Positions 27,141 to 36,981 of a DNA stretch of 64,000 nucleotides are shown piece after piece. The stretch's first letter is position 1; the number at the start of each line of letters is the position of its first letter. The stretch comes from Candidatus Flexifilum affinis. Its GTDB lineage: Bacteria; Chloroflexota; Anaerolineae; Aggregatilineales; Phototrophicaceae. A model generated the notes under the pieces. That model did not search any database. It saw only the letters and a program-made list of their open reading frames with translations, and was not told the origin of the DNA. The stretch covers positions 1 through 64,000 of the forward strand of contig JADJPJ010000097.1 of NCBI GenBank assembly GCA_016713325.1, written 5' to 3'. The position numbers were made by a program, and so were the translations under genes.

Positions 27141-28655
27141 ATGAACGCATCGCGTCAGTCATGGTTCAAACTATGCCTTCTTCTCTGTCTTGTGGCGCTC
27201 TCGGTTGCAGGAGCGTCCGCGCAGGATACCCCGGCGCACGGGGCCGATTTCGCCGGTGAGCTGCGCGTCGCCGTCTGGGGTCAAATCGATCAGGCGGTTG
27301 GCCGGCCAGACGTCACCGTCGTCCACGACCTGATGCAGGAGTGGGCGGCCATGTACCCCAACGTCGAACTCAAATACGACTACATCGGCGGGACCAACGT
27401 CGCCGAGCGCTTCACCTGGATCAACACCAACCTGCTGGCGGGTACCCTGCCGGATGTCGTGATGATCTACTTCCCCGGCCCGGATGTCTACAATGCGGCG
27501 GACCTGCTCTACAACTTCGGCGACGATCTGACCGCCGCCAATCCCTACAGCGAAAATGCGACCTGGGAAGAAGATTTCCCGCTTGACAGCCTGGTGCTGA
27601 ACCAGACCGTCTCGTCGGATGGCGGCCACCGCGTCATCGGCTTCACGCTCTCCGGCGATTCCGGCGTGACCACCTACGCCTACAACAAAAGCATGTTCGA
27701 CGAAGTCGGCATTGAACCGCCGCAGACCTGGGGCGAGTTCCTGGAAATTCAGCAGAAGCTGAAGGACGCCGGCTACACCCCCTTCCAGATGCCCACCGCC
27801 GGCCCGCTCGGCTGGGTGTGGAACTGGTCGGAATGGACCATTCGCGAGCAGTTGATGGACGATGTCATCCAGCAGTGCGACTTCGAAGCGCCATTTGATC
27901 AGCTCAACGACAAAGAAGTGGTCTACTGCATCGTCACCGGCAAGCTCTCCCTGGAAGATCCACGCCTGACCGAGACCTGGGAGCTGATGAAGACCTGGTC
28001 GCAGTACTGGCAGGAAGACTTCCTGGCGCCGCCGCCCGATTCCGACCTGTTCGCTCAGGGCGAGGTCGCCATCATCAACACCATGAATCTGTGGCTGGGA
28101 CAGATCGCCGCCAACCCGAACATCGCCTTCGAATGGGGCACGTTCTATCAGCCGCCGGTCACCCCCGACGACAGCGAGTTCGGCAATGACATCCCGCCGC
28201 GCCGCGTCGGCAACCAGGGTGCAGCCGGCAGCGGCAGCGTCTACTTCTTCATCCCGACGACTACCGTCGAGCGCAGCCCGGAGAAATTCGCGATGGGCCG
28301 CGACCTGATTCAGTACATGACCGCGCCGGCCCAGCTTGACCAGTGGTGCGCCGCGCAGCCGATCCCCTGCTACGAACCAGGCACGCCGATCGACGAAGTC
28401 TACAGTGACCCCGCCATGGTCGTCCGCATGCTCGGCTTCTTCGAGCCGGGCGCCTATGAGAATGGTGTCGGCAACCTGAACTGGGCGACCTTTGACCGCG
28501 CGCTCGACGCCGAATGGTCGCGCCTGTTCGTCGAATATATGAGCGACAGCATGACCATTGAAGAGGTCTTCGCCGAATTCCAGCCGCTGCTCGACGATGC
28601 CGTCCAGCGCGCTCTCCGCGCCCATCCGGAATGGGATGCCGACTCCTGGGAGTAG
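27141..28655 (+). CDS. Importer B: extracellular sugar-binding protein
   Basis: Intact 504-residue family 1 binding protein of a CUT1 importer. Signal peptide LCLLLCLVALSVAGASAQD, cleavage after SAQ. Family features: LRVAVWGQID, LLAGTLPDVVMIY, SGVTTYAYNKSMFDEVGIEPPQTW and GEVAIINTMNLWLG. It is longer than average (about 430), with extra loops in the middle that hold paired cysteines (IQQCDFEA...VYCIVTGK; QWCAAQPIPCYEPG). Such cysteine pairs are unusual for this family. Start ATG 27141 has GAGGAG upstream. The neighbouring rhamnosidase suggests a rhamnose-containing oligosaccharide. Confidence 0.9.
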   Translation: MNASRQSWFKLCLLLCLVALSVAGASAQDTPAHGADFAGELRVAVWGQIDQAVGRPDVTVVHDLMQEWAAMYPNVELKYDYIGGTNVAERFTWINTNLLAGTLPDVVMIYFPGPDVYNAADLLYNFGDDLTAANPYSENATWEEDFPLDSLVLNQTVSSDGGHRVIGFTLSGDSGVTTYAYNKSMFDEVGIEPPQTWGEFLEIQQKLKDAGYTPFQMPTAGPLGWVWNWSEWTIREQLMDDVIQQCDFEAPFDQLNDKEVVYCIVTGKLSLEDPRLTETWELMKTWSQYWQEDFLAPPPDSDLFAQGEVAIINTMNLWLGQIAANPNIAFEWGTFYQPPVTPDDSEFGNDIPPRRVGNQGAAGSGSVYFFIPTTTVERSPEKFAMGRDLIQYMTAPAQLDQWCAAQPIPCYEPGTPIDEVYSDPAMVVRMLGFFEPGAYENGVGNLNWATFDRALDAEWSRLFVEYMSDSMTIEEVFAEFQPLLDDAVQRALRAHPEWDADSWE

Positions 28656-28674
28656 TGGCGCACAGCAGGCGTAA

Positions 28675-28695
28675 GGGCGAGGCGTTGCCTCGCCC
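28675..28695 (+). other. Stem-loop between importer B binding protein and permease
   Basis: GGGCGAGGC, loop GTT, GCCTCGCCC: a perfect 9-base stem 20 bases after the binding-protein stop. No U tract. Same position as the hairpins of importers A, C and D. Confidence 0.7.
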
Positions 28696-28838
28696 GATGT
28701 TCTTCGGGCGCCCCGATCGGTCGCCCTGATCCTGTTCATCGTTGTCTTGCGTATAAACCTGAGAATGCGGCCCAGGCAGCGCTTCCAGCGCCCGAGTCGC
28801 ATTCTCTCCGCTCTTGTCCGAGGTAGCCTGGGCGAACA

Positions 28839-29780
28839 ATGTCTTCAAACGGCACATTATCCGCGGTCGCGGTGAGCGCACCTAGGCGCCGCGGGTTCAA
28901 CTGGGCGCGGTTACGCCACTTCGCCCCGCTCTACCTGATGGTGCTGCCCACCGTCGTCATGCTGCTCGTCTTTTTCTACTACCCGGCTATCAATGGCTTT
29001 TTGACGTCTTTCCAGTACATCGACGTGCGCGGTGCGCAGTGGATCGGCTGGGAAAATTACGAGCGCCTCTTCAGCGACACCCGCCTGATCCAGTCGTTCC
29101 GCAATCTGATCTTCCTGGCCGGCTTCAACGTGGTCGTCGTCACCACCTTTCCGCTCCTGGTGGCGGTGCTGATCTTCCGCGTCAAGAGCGCGGCGGCGCA
29201 GTACTGGTGGCGCATCGTCTTCGTCCTTCCCATCGTGGTCCCGGCCGTAGCGAGCATCCTGGTCTGGCGCTGGATGTATTCCGAAGACGGCGGCCTGAAT
29301 ATCCTGCTGAACCTCGTCGGGCTGGGGGATCTGGCGCGCAGTTGGCTGGGCGACCGCGACGTGGTCATGTGGGCGCTGGCCTTCACCCACTTCCCCTGGG
29401 TGGCCGGCATCAACTTCCTGATCTACTACGCCGGCTTGCAGGACATCTCGCCGGAAGTGCTGGACGCCGCCGTCGTCGATGGTGCGACCAGCTTCCGACG
29501 CTTCCGCAGCATCGAACTCCCGCTGCTCCGCCCGCAGATGCGTCTGCTCGTCCTGCTCACCCTGATCTACTGGATGCGCAGTTTTGAACTCCCCATGATC
29601 ATGACCAACGGCGGACCGGGTTATGCCAGCATGGTGCCCGGCCTGCGCATGTACTATGCCATTAATCGAGACTTCGATCTGGGGTACGGCTCGGCGATCG
29701 GCACCATCCTCTTCCTGATCGTGCTGGTCATCACGCTGGTTCAACTGCGTCTGACCCGGTCGCGCGATGATGTGGTCTAG
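28839..29780 (+). CDS. Importer B: sugar ABC permease (MalF type)
   Basis: Intact 313-residue CUT1 permease with six predicted helices starting at LYLMVLPTVVMLLVFFYYPAINGF. The EAA loop is PEVLDAAVVDGATSFRRFRSIELPLLRPQ and the late motif is MTNGGPGYASM. It ends 14 bases before the partner permease, whose own RBS (AGGAGG) sits in the gap. The cytosolic N-terminus carries an Arg-rich segment. Confidence 0.92.
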   Translation: MSSNGTLSAVAVSAPRRRGFNWARLRHFAPLYLMVLPTVVMLLVFFYYPAINGFLTSFQYIDVRGAQWIGWENYERLFSDTRLIQSFRNLIFLAGFNVVVVTTFPLLVAVLIFRVKSAAAQYWWRIVFVLPIVVPAVASILVWRWMYSEDGGLNILLNLVGLGDLARSWLGDRDVVMWALAFTHFPWVAGINFLIYYAGLQDISPEVLDAAVVDGATSFRRFRSIELPLLRPQMRLLVLLTLIYWMRSFELPMIMTNGGPGYASMVPGLRMYYAINRDFDLGYGSAIGTILFLIVLVITLVQLRLTRSRDDVV

Positions 29781-29794
29781 CCAGGAGGCCCGGC

Positions 29795-30622
29795 GTGCCA
29801 AAACCTAGAGTATTTCGCAGAGACCTGCCGCTGCACCTGGTCCTGCTGCTGATCGCCATCCCGACGTTCTTTCCGGTCTTCGTCATGCTGTCCATCTCCG
29901 GCAAAGACTTCTTCCAGTATGGTCAGCAGCCCCTGATGCCGACTCTGCCCTTCAACTTTGCCAATTACGAAGTGGCCTGGTCGTTCATGTCGTCCACCTA
30001 CTTCAACAACACGCTCATCATCGGCACCGGGGTCGCCGGCATTCTGCTGTTCGCCTCGCTGACGGCCTTCGCCCTGGCCCGCTTCGACTTCCCCGGCCGC
30101 AAGGTGCTGTTCTACTTCGTGCTGGCCGTGCTGGCCATCCCGTCGACGGTCATCCTCGTGCCGCTGTTCATGCTGATGGTCGACTTACGGTTGATCAACA
30201 CGCGCTGGGCCGTCATCCTGCCCTACATCGCCAGCCAGAGCTTCGCCATCCTGGTCTTCTACACCTTCTTCTATACCCTCTCCAAAGAGATTTTCGAGTC
30301 GGCCGAGATCGACGGCGCCAGCTTCTTCCAGATGTACCTCCATCTGGGGCTGCCGCTGGCCCGCCCGATCATGAGCGCCATCGGCGTCTTTCTGATCTGG
30401 CTGCTGTGGAACGACTACATCTGGCCCAGCCTGGTGCTGTCCGACCCGAATCTTCAGACCGTCGCCCTCAAACTGGTCGTCTTCTACCTGGGGCGCGGCA
30501 TTCCAGAACCGGGGCAGGGTATGGCCGCGTCGGTGATCAGCTCGATTCCGCTGGTCGTCCTGTTTCTGGTCAGCATGCGCACCTTCATCGCCGGTCTGAC
30601 GGCCGGGGCCATCAAGGGCTGA
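29795..30622 (+). CDS. Importer B: sugar ABC permease (MalG type), GTG start
   Basis: Intact 275-residue CUT1 permease. GTG 29795 is chosen because AGGAGG lies at 29783-29788 with 6-base spacing. EAA loop KEIFESAEIDGASFFQMYLHLGLPLARP; C-terminus FIAGLTAGAIKG. Followed after 40 bases by the rhamnosidase gene in the same direction. No ATPase gene is nearby. Confidence 0.92.
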   Translation: MPKPRVFRRDLPLHLVLLLIAIPTFFPVFVMLSISGKDFFQYGQQPLMPTLPFNFANYEVAWSFMSSTYFNNTLIIGTGVAGILLFASLTAFALARFDFPGRKVLFYFVLAVLAIPSTVILVPLFMLMVDLRLINTRWAVILPYIASQSFAILVFYTFFYTLSKEIFESAEIDGASFFQMYLHLGLPLARPIMSAIGVFLIWLLWNDYIWPSLVLSDPNLQTVALKLVVFYLGRGIPEPGQGMAASVISSIPLVVLFLVSMRTFIAGLTAGAIKG

Positions 30623-30662
30623 CGCAGGAATGATCGGCGACGCCCGCCCGGAGAATCCCACT

Positions 30663-33243
30663 ATGACCAAGTTCGAGCGGCGCGCCGAGTGGATCTGGCG
30701 GCAGCGCGGCCTGGGCGCCATCGCCTTCAGCACCGCCAGTCCGTGGCTGGCCGAAGAGACCAACCGCTACGTCACCTTCCGCCGCCGCTTCGACCTGCCG
30801 GGCGCAGTCACGCAGGCGCTGGCTCACGTCTCCGCCGACGGCCGCTATCAGTTGTTCGTCAACGGTCAGTTCGTCCGCCGCGGTCCGGCGCGCTGCAATC
30901 CGGCCTGGCAGTATGTCGACCCGATCGATCTCGCGCCCTACCTGCGCCCCGGCCCCAACGTGATTGCCGCCCTGGCGCACAGCTACGGCCGTCACACAGC
31001 CTGGTACGAACTGCCCTCGTTTGAGCACATCCGGGCTTTCGGCTGCGGCGGATTCTTCCTACAAGGCGAGGCGGTTACACCCCTGAAGGAACAATAGTAC
31101 TCGACACCGGCGCCGACTGGCGCTGCCTGGAGTCGGCGGCGTGGCAGCGCGATGTGCCGTCGGGCAGCCTGGGCTTCATCGAAATCTACGACGCGCGCCG
31201 TGCGCCGGAGGGATGGACCGCCGCCGATTTCGACGACTCCGCGTGGGATACTGCCGAAGTCTGCGCGTGCCGGGGCGCAACTTCGCCGCCGATGTCGTGC
31301 CCTTCCCCGTCATGGTCCCAACCGACATCCCGCCGCTGACGGAGTCGCTTCGTCTTCCCGAGGCGATCGTTCGCGTCGCCGAGGTCGCTCACGCGCCGGG
31401 AGCGCTCGATGCACCCGCCGAGATCGCGCCGCTCTTTCAACAGGAGACGCTGGTCGATCTGGCGCACTGTCAGGTCAGCGGTGCCGAAGGACTCGTGGAC
31501 GGCAGCGGCGTTGCGACGATCACCACCGATGCCGATCATGGCGTCAGCCTGGTGTTCGACTTCGGGCAGACGCAGCCCGGTCGCGTGCGCTTCGACGTCG
31601 ATGCCCCTGACGGCGCCATTCTCGACTTCACGTACAGCGAACGCCTGCACGCCGACGGCCGGGTGCACATCCACCGGGGCATCCCGGCCTTTGACATCCT
31701 CGCCGCCCACCGCGTCACCCTGCGCGAAGGTCGGCAGATCTGGGAAGCCTTCGAATTGAGCGGCTTCCGCTACTTGCAGGTCACGGTGCGGAGCTGCACA
31801 CGTCCGCTGCACCTACACGCCGTGCACCTCAATTTCAGCGCCTATCCGGTCCAGGAACGAGGCCAGTTCGTCTGCTCCGACGATCTGCTCAACCGCATCT
31901 GGCAGGTCGGCGCGAATACGCTCCACTTCTGCATGCTCGACGGCTATGTCGACTGCCCCTCGCGCGAACAGCGTCAATGGCTCGACGCCTACGTTGACTC
32001 GCTGATCAATTACGCCGCCTTTGGCGATACCCTGCTGGCGGCCAAGATGCTGCGCCAGGTCGCCCAATCGCAGCAGCCCGACGGACTGACAATGATGGTC
32101 GCGCCCGGCGACTTCGCCGTCCTGCGCTTCACCAACATCCCGGACTTCTGCCTCTACTGGATTCTGGCCATCGAGGCCTATCTGGACTACGCCGGCGACC
32201 TGAGCATCGCCGACGAACTCTACCCGTCGGTGGTCAGGGCCATCGGTTGGTTCGAGCGTCACCTGAATGCCGACTCCCTGCTGACCGATGTGCCGCACTG
32301 GGTATTCGTCGACTGGGCAGAGATCGACAAGCGCGGGCAGGTCACCGCGCTGAACGCCCAGTTCGTGGGCGCGCTGCGCGTCGCTGCGCGGCTGGCCCGG
32401 CTGGTGGAAGCGCCCCGTGACGCCATCCGCTTCGGGGATCTGGCTGAGCGAATCAGCAGCGCTATCAACGCACTGCTCTGGGACGAAACACGCGGCGCCT
32501 ACATCGACTGCCGGCACGGCGGCGCCCTCAGCCGGCGCATCAGCCAGCAGACCAACGCCGCGGCCATCGCCTATGGCGTGGCCCCGCAGGAGCGCTGGCC
32601 GCACCTGTTCGACGCCATTCTGGACGACCAAAGGCTGGTGCTGACGCGCTTCGGCGCGGCCCAGGCCGAGCGAGTGGACTTCGACGAAGAGGCCCACGTC
32701 GTGCTGGCCCAGCCCTTCACCATGCACTTCCTGCACCGCGCGCTGTGCCGGGCCGGCCATCACCAGACAATGATCGACAACATCCGTAAGCGCTGGGGCG
32801 CGCTGATCGCCGCCGGCGACCGCACCTTCCGCGAATCCTGGCAGATCATCGAACTGACCAGCCTGTGCCATGCCTGGGCCGGTACGCCGACCTTCGACCT
32901 GTCAACGGAGGTGCTGGGCGTCAGGCCGCTCCTGCCCGGCTTCGCCCGCTTCAGCGTCGCCCCCCACCCCGCCGATCTGGCCTGGGCGCACGGCGTCTTT
33001 CCCTCACCGCACGGCGACATCGCAGTCGAATGGAGTCTGGCGGACGACCGCTTCGACCTGGCCGTGACCGTGCCGCCAGGTACCGAAGCGCGCGTGCGCC
33101 TGCCGGAGATTGCCGGCTGCACGTGGAAATCCGTGTGCATCGACGGACCGCCGGCCCAAAGTGATGATGCCTTCACGCTGCCGGGTCCGGCGACGTACAG
33201 CATCACCGCATTCCGATCGACACCTCCTGCGACAACCGCTTGA
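30663..33243 (+). CDS. GH78 alpha-L-rhamnosidase, two frameshifts
   Basis: Glycoside hydrolase of the Bac_rhamnosid (GH78) type, releasing alpha-L-rhamnose. No signal peptide is seen at ATG 30663 (GGAG 9 bases upstream), so action is cytosolic on imported oligosaccharides. N-terminal beta domains: VSADGRYQLFVNGQFVRRGPARC, then VFDFGQTQPGRVRF. The (alpha/alpha)6 barrel carries DGYVDCPSREQRQWLDAYVD, the conserved catalytic-region motif of GH78. The C-terminal beta domain is VLGVRPLLPGFARFSVAP. Missing bases near 31065 (TPEGTIVLDTGADW) and 31258 (EVLRVPGRNFAADVV) break it; repaired length is 860 residues. TTGA at 33240-33243 overlaps a possible TTG start of the next gene. Confidence 0.9.
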
Positions 33244-33272
33244 GCCAACTTTTCACAGAAACGGATAGCATC

Positions 33273-34253
33273 ATGGACGCAGCGCAGTTCCACCGCGACA
33301 GCATCATCATCGACGGCCTCAACGCCAGTTGGTTCCTCGACGATGGGGTCATCGAACGGATTCACCAGGGCGGTACGACGGCGGTCAACGGCACCCTCGC
33401 CGCCTGGCACGAGCCGGCCGAGGCGCTCGACATCATCGCGCAGATGTACGCGCAGATGGAGAAGCACAGCGCCATCGCCATGCTTGCCCGCACCGTGGCC
33501 GACATCCACGCCGCCAAGGCCGCCGGCAAGACGGGAGTCATCCTCGGATTCCAGGATACCAACCCGATCGCCGACAAGATCCACCTGCTGCGCGCCTACT
33601 ATGCTCTGGGCGTGCGTATCATCCAGATCACCTACAACTTCGAGAATCGCGTCGGTTTTGGCTGCCAGGCCCCGGAAGATCGCGGTCTGACCGATTTCGG
33701 TCGGGCGGTCGTGGCGGAGATGAACCGGCTCGGCATCCTGATCGATCTGTCGCACTGCGGCCCACGCACCACGCTGGAGGCAATCGACCGCTCGGCAAAG
33801 CCGGTGGCCATCACCCACTCCAACGCGGCTTCGCAGTTCAACCACCCGCGCAACAAGACCGACGAGGCCATCAAGGCCTGTGCCGCCCGCGGCGGCGTGA
33901 TCGGCGCGGTCTCCTTCCCAGCCATGCTCACACCGAACCTGCCTGCCACGGTGGACGACTACGTCCGCGCCATCGACAAGCTGGTCGAGCTGGCCGGTAT
34001 CGACCACGTCGCCATCGGTCCCGATCTGATGGAGTCGATGCCGGCGGAAGTGGTCGCGGTGGTGCTTAAGGGGCTGCCGGTCGATGTGGTCAACTTCATG
34101 GCCAGCATCCCGCCGATTCAGGGCTTCGCCACCGCCGCCGACATGCCCAACGTCACCGCCGCCCTGCTCAAGCGCGGCTACAGCACCGCCGACACACAGA
34201 AGATCATGGGAGGGAACTGGCTCCGCCTGTACGGGGAAGCCTGGCTAACCTGA
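33273..34253 (+). CDS. M19 membrane-dipeptidase-like amidohydrolase with altered metal site
   Basis: Intact protein of about 326 residues of the renal dipeptidase (M19) family, TIM-barrel metallohydrolase fold. Two zinc-site histidines are present (H161 in LIDLSHCGPR, H182 in AITHSNA). The N-terminal His-x-Asp pair of classic enzymes (DGHND) reads DGLNA here (Leu16/Ala18), and the bridging Glu reads Gln94 (ILGFQDTN). This belongs to a divergent branch, so true dipeptidase activity is doubtful. ATG 33273 is preferred; TTG 33240 overlapping the rhamnosidase stop is an alternative. Its operon position suggests a role in sugar-conjugate or sugar-amide processing, which is inference. Confidence 0.85.
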   Translation: MDAAQFHRDSIIIDGLNASWFLDDGVIERIHQGGTTAVNGTLAAWHEPAEALDIIAQMYAQMEKHSAIAMLARTVADIHAAKAAGKTGVILGFQDTNPIADKIHLLRAYYALGVRIIQITYNFENRVGFGCQAPEDRGLTDFGRAVVAEMNRLGILIDLSHCGPRTTLEAIDRSAKPVAITHSNAASQFNHPRNKTDEAIKACAARGGVIGAVSFPAMLTPNLPATVDDYVRAIDKLVELAGIDHVAIGPDLMESMPAEVVAVVLKGLPVDVVNFMASIPPIQGFATAADMPNVTAALLKRGYSTADTQKIMGGNWLRLYGEAWLT

Positions 34254-34257
34254 GGTA

Positions 34258-34288
34258 CGGGGCTGCGAAGCACCGCTTCACAACCCCG
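34258..34288 (-). terminator. Stem-loop at convergent junction
   Basis: CGGGGCTGCGAAGC and GCTTCACAACCCCG pair around ACC. In minus-strand RNA the two mismatched positions become G-U pairs, giving a 14-base stem, so it suits the end of the minus-strand 34310-35467 gene. No U tract. Confidence 0.55.
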
Positions 34289-34309
34289 CATATTGCCCCC
34301 TTCGACCAC

Positions 34310-35467
34310 CTACGCCCCCGGCACGCCGATCGGGGCAACGGGCGCTTCCGCGCCTGGGGTCAGGAACCAGTTGGGGTCGGTGGTCGGCACGGCCAGCGCC
34401 GCGCAGGAGGCCTGCGCCGATGCATATTTGCCGCTCGCTGAGCCCGAGGCGAAAACGGCCAGCGCCTGCTGGTATTCGCTCAGCGCGCCGCACGGATTGC
34501 CCTGCCCGACCAGCCCATCACCGCGCCGGACGTAAGCGTTGTAGAGCATCTGCTGGGCGTCGGCGTAGTAGCGCCCGCCCGCTCCCAGGCCGAGCAGTTC
34601 ATTCAGCGCATTGATCGCCGTCTGGCTGCCGGTGCTGACGCCTGCCCGCGCCGTCAGATACAGCTCGGCGGCGTAACGCTCAAAGCTCAGCCCTTCTTCC
34701 AGCGTGCCGAATTCCTCGGCGCGGCCGACGATCAGGTTGGCGGCGGCCGGCTGGGCGGCGTTGTACAGGGCGCGGGCATAGTTGTTGAGCGCCTGGCTCA
34801 TCATGCTGCGCACCTGCGCCGACTGGAACGTCGGGTCGACGGCCAGGATGACGTCGAGCAGTTCGATGACGTCTTCCCACTGCGACGAGGTCATGGCCGC
34901 CTGCGCCTGTGCCAGAATGGCGGCCAGATCGTAGCCCCCACTGCTCGAAGCGGTGGGCGCGACGACCTGCTGTGAGCTGCCATCGGGCGTCGGGCTCGGC
35001 GGAATGGTCGGCGAGGGGGTGAAGGTCGCGGTCGGCTGGATGCTGAAGAAGAGCGCCGTGCCGGTGGCGACGATGCCATCCAGCCCTGGAACGCCGGGGG
35101 TCTGGGTGGCCAACCAGCGGATGCGGGCGTCGAGCAGGATCAGGTTGCCATCGGCAACGTCATTGGCGACGTCGTTCAACTGAGCCTGGATGGCGCTTTG
35201 CTGGGTGGCGGCGATCAGCTTGTTGCCCTCGCGCTGGCCGCTGGTCCAACCGGCGAGCGCGGCCAGGGCGACGATGGCCAGAGAAAACAGCAGAAGGATG
35301 CCGCCAACCAGAATTTGTGTCAGGCAGCCGCGCCGCCGGCCTTCCCCTTCCGGGTCAATCGTCGGAGTCAGAGGGCCTTCGTCGGCGAAGGGATTGTTCA
35401 CCGGGCGGATCGGCTGGGTATCGCTGAGGTTATCGGTCACTGTCCATGTTCCGTCGTGCAAAGACAC
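34310..35467 (-). CDS. Membrane-anchored TPR-like protein with Pro/Thr linker
   Basis: Intact 385-residue protein. Cytosolic N-terminus (1-48, with RRRGC just before the membrane), one transmembrane helix (about 50-75, ILVGGILLLFSLAIVALAALAG), a helical stalk, a low-complexity linker FTPSPTIPPSPTPDG (about 150-165), and a helical repeat region that looks like degenerate TPRs (WEDVIELLDVILAVDPTFQSAQVRSMMSQALNNYARALYN). Such proteins are common in Chloroflexota and have no assigned function. A scaffold or envelope role is inference. It may be co-transcribed with the gene at 35568-36701, which is on the same strand 100 bases upstream. Confidence 0.8.
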   Translation of the reverse strand: MSLHDGTWTVTDNLSDTQPIRPVNNPFADEGPLTPTIDPEGEGRRRGCLTQILVGGILLLFSLAIVALAALAGWTSGQREGNKLIAATQQSAIQAQLNDVANDVADGNLILLDARIRWLATQTPGVPGLDGIVATGTALFFSIQPTATFTPSPTIPPSPTPDGSSQQVVAPTASSSGGYDLAAILAQAQAAMTSSQWEDVIELLDVILAVDPTFQSAQVRSMMSQALNNYARALYNAAQPAAANLIVGRAEEFGTLEEGLSFERYAAELYLTARAGVSTGSQTAINALNELLGLGAGGRYYADAQQMLYNAYVRRGDGLVGQGNPCGALSEYQQALAVFASGSASGKYASAQASCAALAVPTTDPNWFLTPGAEAPVAPIGVPGA

Positions 35468-35567
35468 GGCAGGGATTATACGGATGGCGTGAAAGCCTGT
35501 ACAGCGACGGATGCCCTACGGTGCGACAGAGCAGCGACCCGCCCGGTCAGCAGCGCGGCGCTTGCGC

Positions 35568-36701
35568 TCAGGAATCAGAGCTGTAGCTGTAGGTGATCTC
35601 CACCGTCTCGCCCGCCGGCAATGTCAGGTTCCAGCGGAGCTGGTTGCCCGGTTCAAAGGCCGGCTCTGTCGAGTACGTGAAGTCCAGGGCAGAGGGCATG
35701 TAGAAGTCGACCACCTCGACGGCCAGATCCTCGTCGCTGAAGCTGGTCAGCGTCAGCGTGACCTCATGCAGCGTATCCTGGTTGAACATCAGCTCCTGCC
35801 GATAGGTGATCGTCTCGGCCCGGTTGACGCGCACATCCTGCACACCGCCCACCGTCACACTGCCCTCGCTGCCGATGGGCGTGAATTCGATGAAGTCGCT
35901 GCCGACGAACAGATCGTCCTGATAGGAACGGACGGTCCCCTCGGCGAGCGGCACATTCGACCCGTTCTCGACTTTGTAGATGACGCTGATCTGCTGGTCG
36001 TCGCGCGCGTTCCACAGCAGCAGTCGGCGTGCGGGCAGGGCCCCGCCGAACAACTGGGTATAGAGCGTCTCGGCCGGCTCGGCGGTGACGGCCTCTGACA
36101 GCGGATAGATGTACTGGATAGTGACGGCGCCCTGGGTCAGAGACGCCGTGTCTGATTCGCGATAACCGGCAATGTACTGGTTCATGGTGACCGTCGAAAT
36201 GTCATCGATGAGGTGGGTGGTGCTGACATTTCCAGCCGCCAGCGTCACCTCGACGTCCTCCAGCGACAGGCTGTCGACCTGAAGTTCCGCGAAGAAGTTG
36301 AAATCGACGCCGGTCTCAACGTCCTCGGTGAAGGTCATGTCATAGACCGGCTTCCAGCGGATTCCGGCCGTCAAATACTCCAAAGTGATGCTGCGCAGAT
36401 CGGTCGTGCCATCCGGGGCGATCAGCAGCAGGGTGTCGCCGCCGGCCCGATTGACGCGGTACTGCCCGAGACGCCCCTCGCCGTCGTGAACCAGCAGCGT
36501 GTCGGAAAAGACCTCCGGCGGCAGGACGATGCGGGCCTCGGCATCGCCGGGGATGCGCAGCGTATCGCGCACATAGGCGACGTCGTTGAGGAACACGACC
36601 AGCTCGTCCGGCTGGCTGACGTAACGGATCTCGTCGGCGGAAGCGGGGACGGCGGCAAGGAGCGCGCTGAGCGCCAGGGTCACAAGAATCAGGGTTTTCA
36701 T
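35568..36701 (-). CDS. Secreted DUF4139-like protein
   Basis: Intact 377-residue protein with signal peptide MKTLILVTLALSALLAAVPASA. The sequence resembles the beta-rich DUF4139 domain of mucoidy-inhibitor A-type proteins (ITLEYLTAGIRWKPVYDMTF, LSLEDVEVTLAAGNVS, HEVTLTLTSFSDEDLAVEVVDFYMPS) and ends in LRWNLTLPAGETVEITYSYSSDS. Unlike full-length relatives, it lacks the long N-terminal coiled coil. ATG 36701 has GGAAGG upstream. The open frame continues upstream through a G/C artefact, which is not coding. Role in the envelope unknown. Confidence 0.8.
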   Translation of the reverse strand: MKTLILVTLALSALLAAVPASADEIRYVSQPDELVVFLNDVAYVRDTLRIPGDAEARIVLPPEVFSDTLLVHDGEGRLGQYRVNRAGGDTLLLIAPDGTTDLRSITLEYLTAGIRWKPVYDMTFTEDVETGVDFNFFAELQVDSLSLEDVEVTLAAGNVSTTHLIDDISTVTMNQYIAGYRESDTASLTQGAVTIQYIYPLSEAVTAEPAETLYTQLFGGALPARRLLLWNARDDQQISVIYKVENGSNVPLAEGTVRSYQDDLFVGSDFIEFTPIGSEGSVTVGGVQDVRVNRAETITYRQELMFNQDTLHEVTLTLTSFSDEDLAVEVVDFYMPSALDFTYSTEPAFEPGNQLRWNLTLPAGETVEITYSYSSDS

Positions 36702-36799
36702 CGCATGCCTTCCAATCGAAGCTGAAGAACTCCTGGACCATCTCTGGATTGTAAGGCGCAAATTTATGCAACCGGGGGATCGTAGGCAGCGGGGGAGCG

Positions 36800-36893
36800 G
36801 CCCGGGGGGGGGGGGGCCCCCGGCGGGGGGGGGCCGGGGGGGCCCCCCCCCCCCGGCGGGCGGGGGGGGGGGGGCCCCCCCCCCCCCCCCCCT
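36800..36893. other. G/C homopolymer block, probable assembly artefact
   Basis: About 94 bases made almost only of alternating runs of G and C up to 20 long. No functional element of this type is known, and base order carries almost no information. It looks like a collapsed or low-quality stretch. The rest of the 36702-36981 gap shows no clear promoter. Confidence 0.7.
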
Positions 36894-36981
36894 TCTCAGC
36901 AGCGTCAGTGTCTTGCCAGCACTGAATTCCTGAGTCACACTGTCCGCAATTGTTCATGCATTCGTATTCAGGACGTCTAAA

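Noticed and set aside
27171..28802. A 543-codon minus-strand open frame under the importer B binding protein
   Set aside because: Antisense shadow; the plus-strand protein has a signal peptide and family motifs.
36820..36890. G-quadruplex regulatory element
   Set aside because: The block alternates very long G and C runs with no other information, which fits an assembly artefact better.
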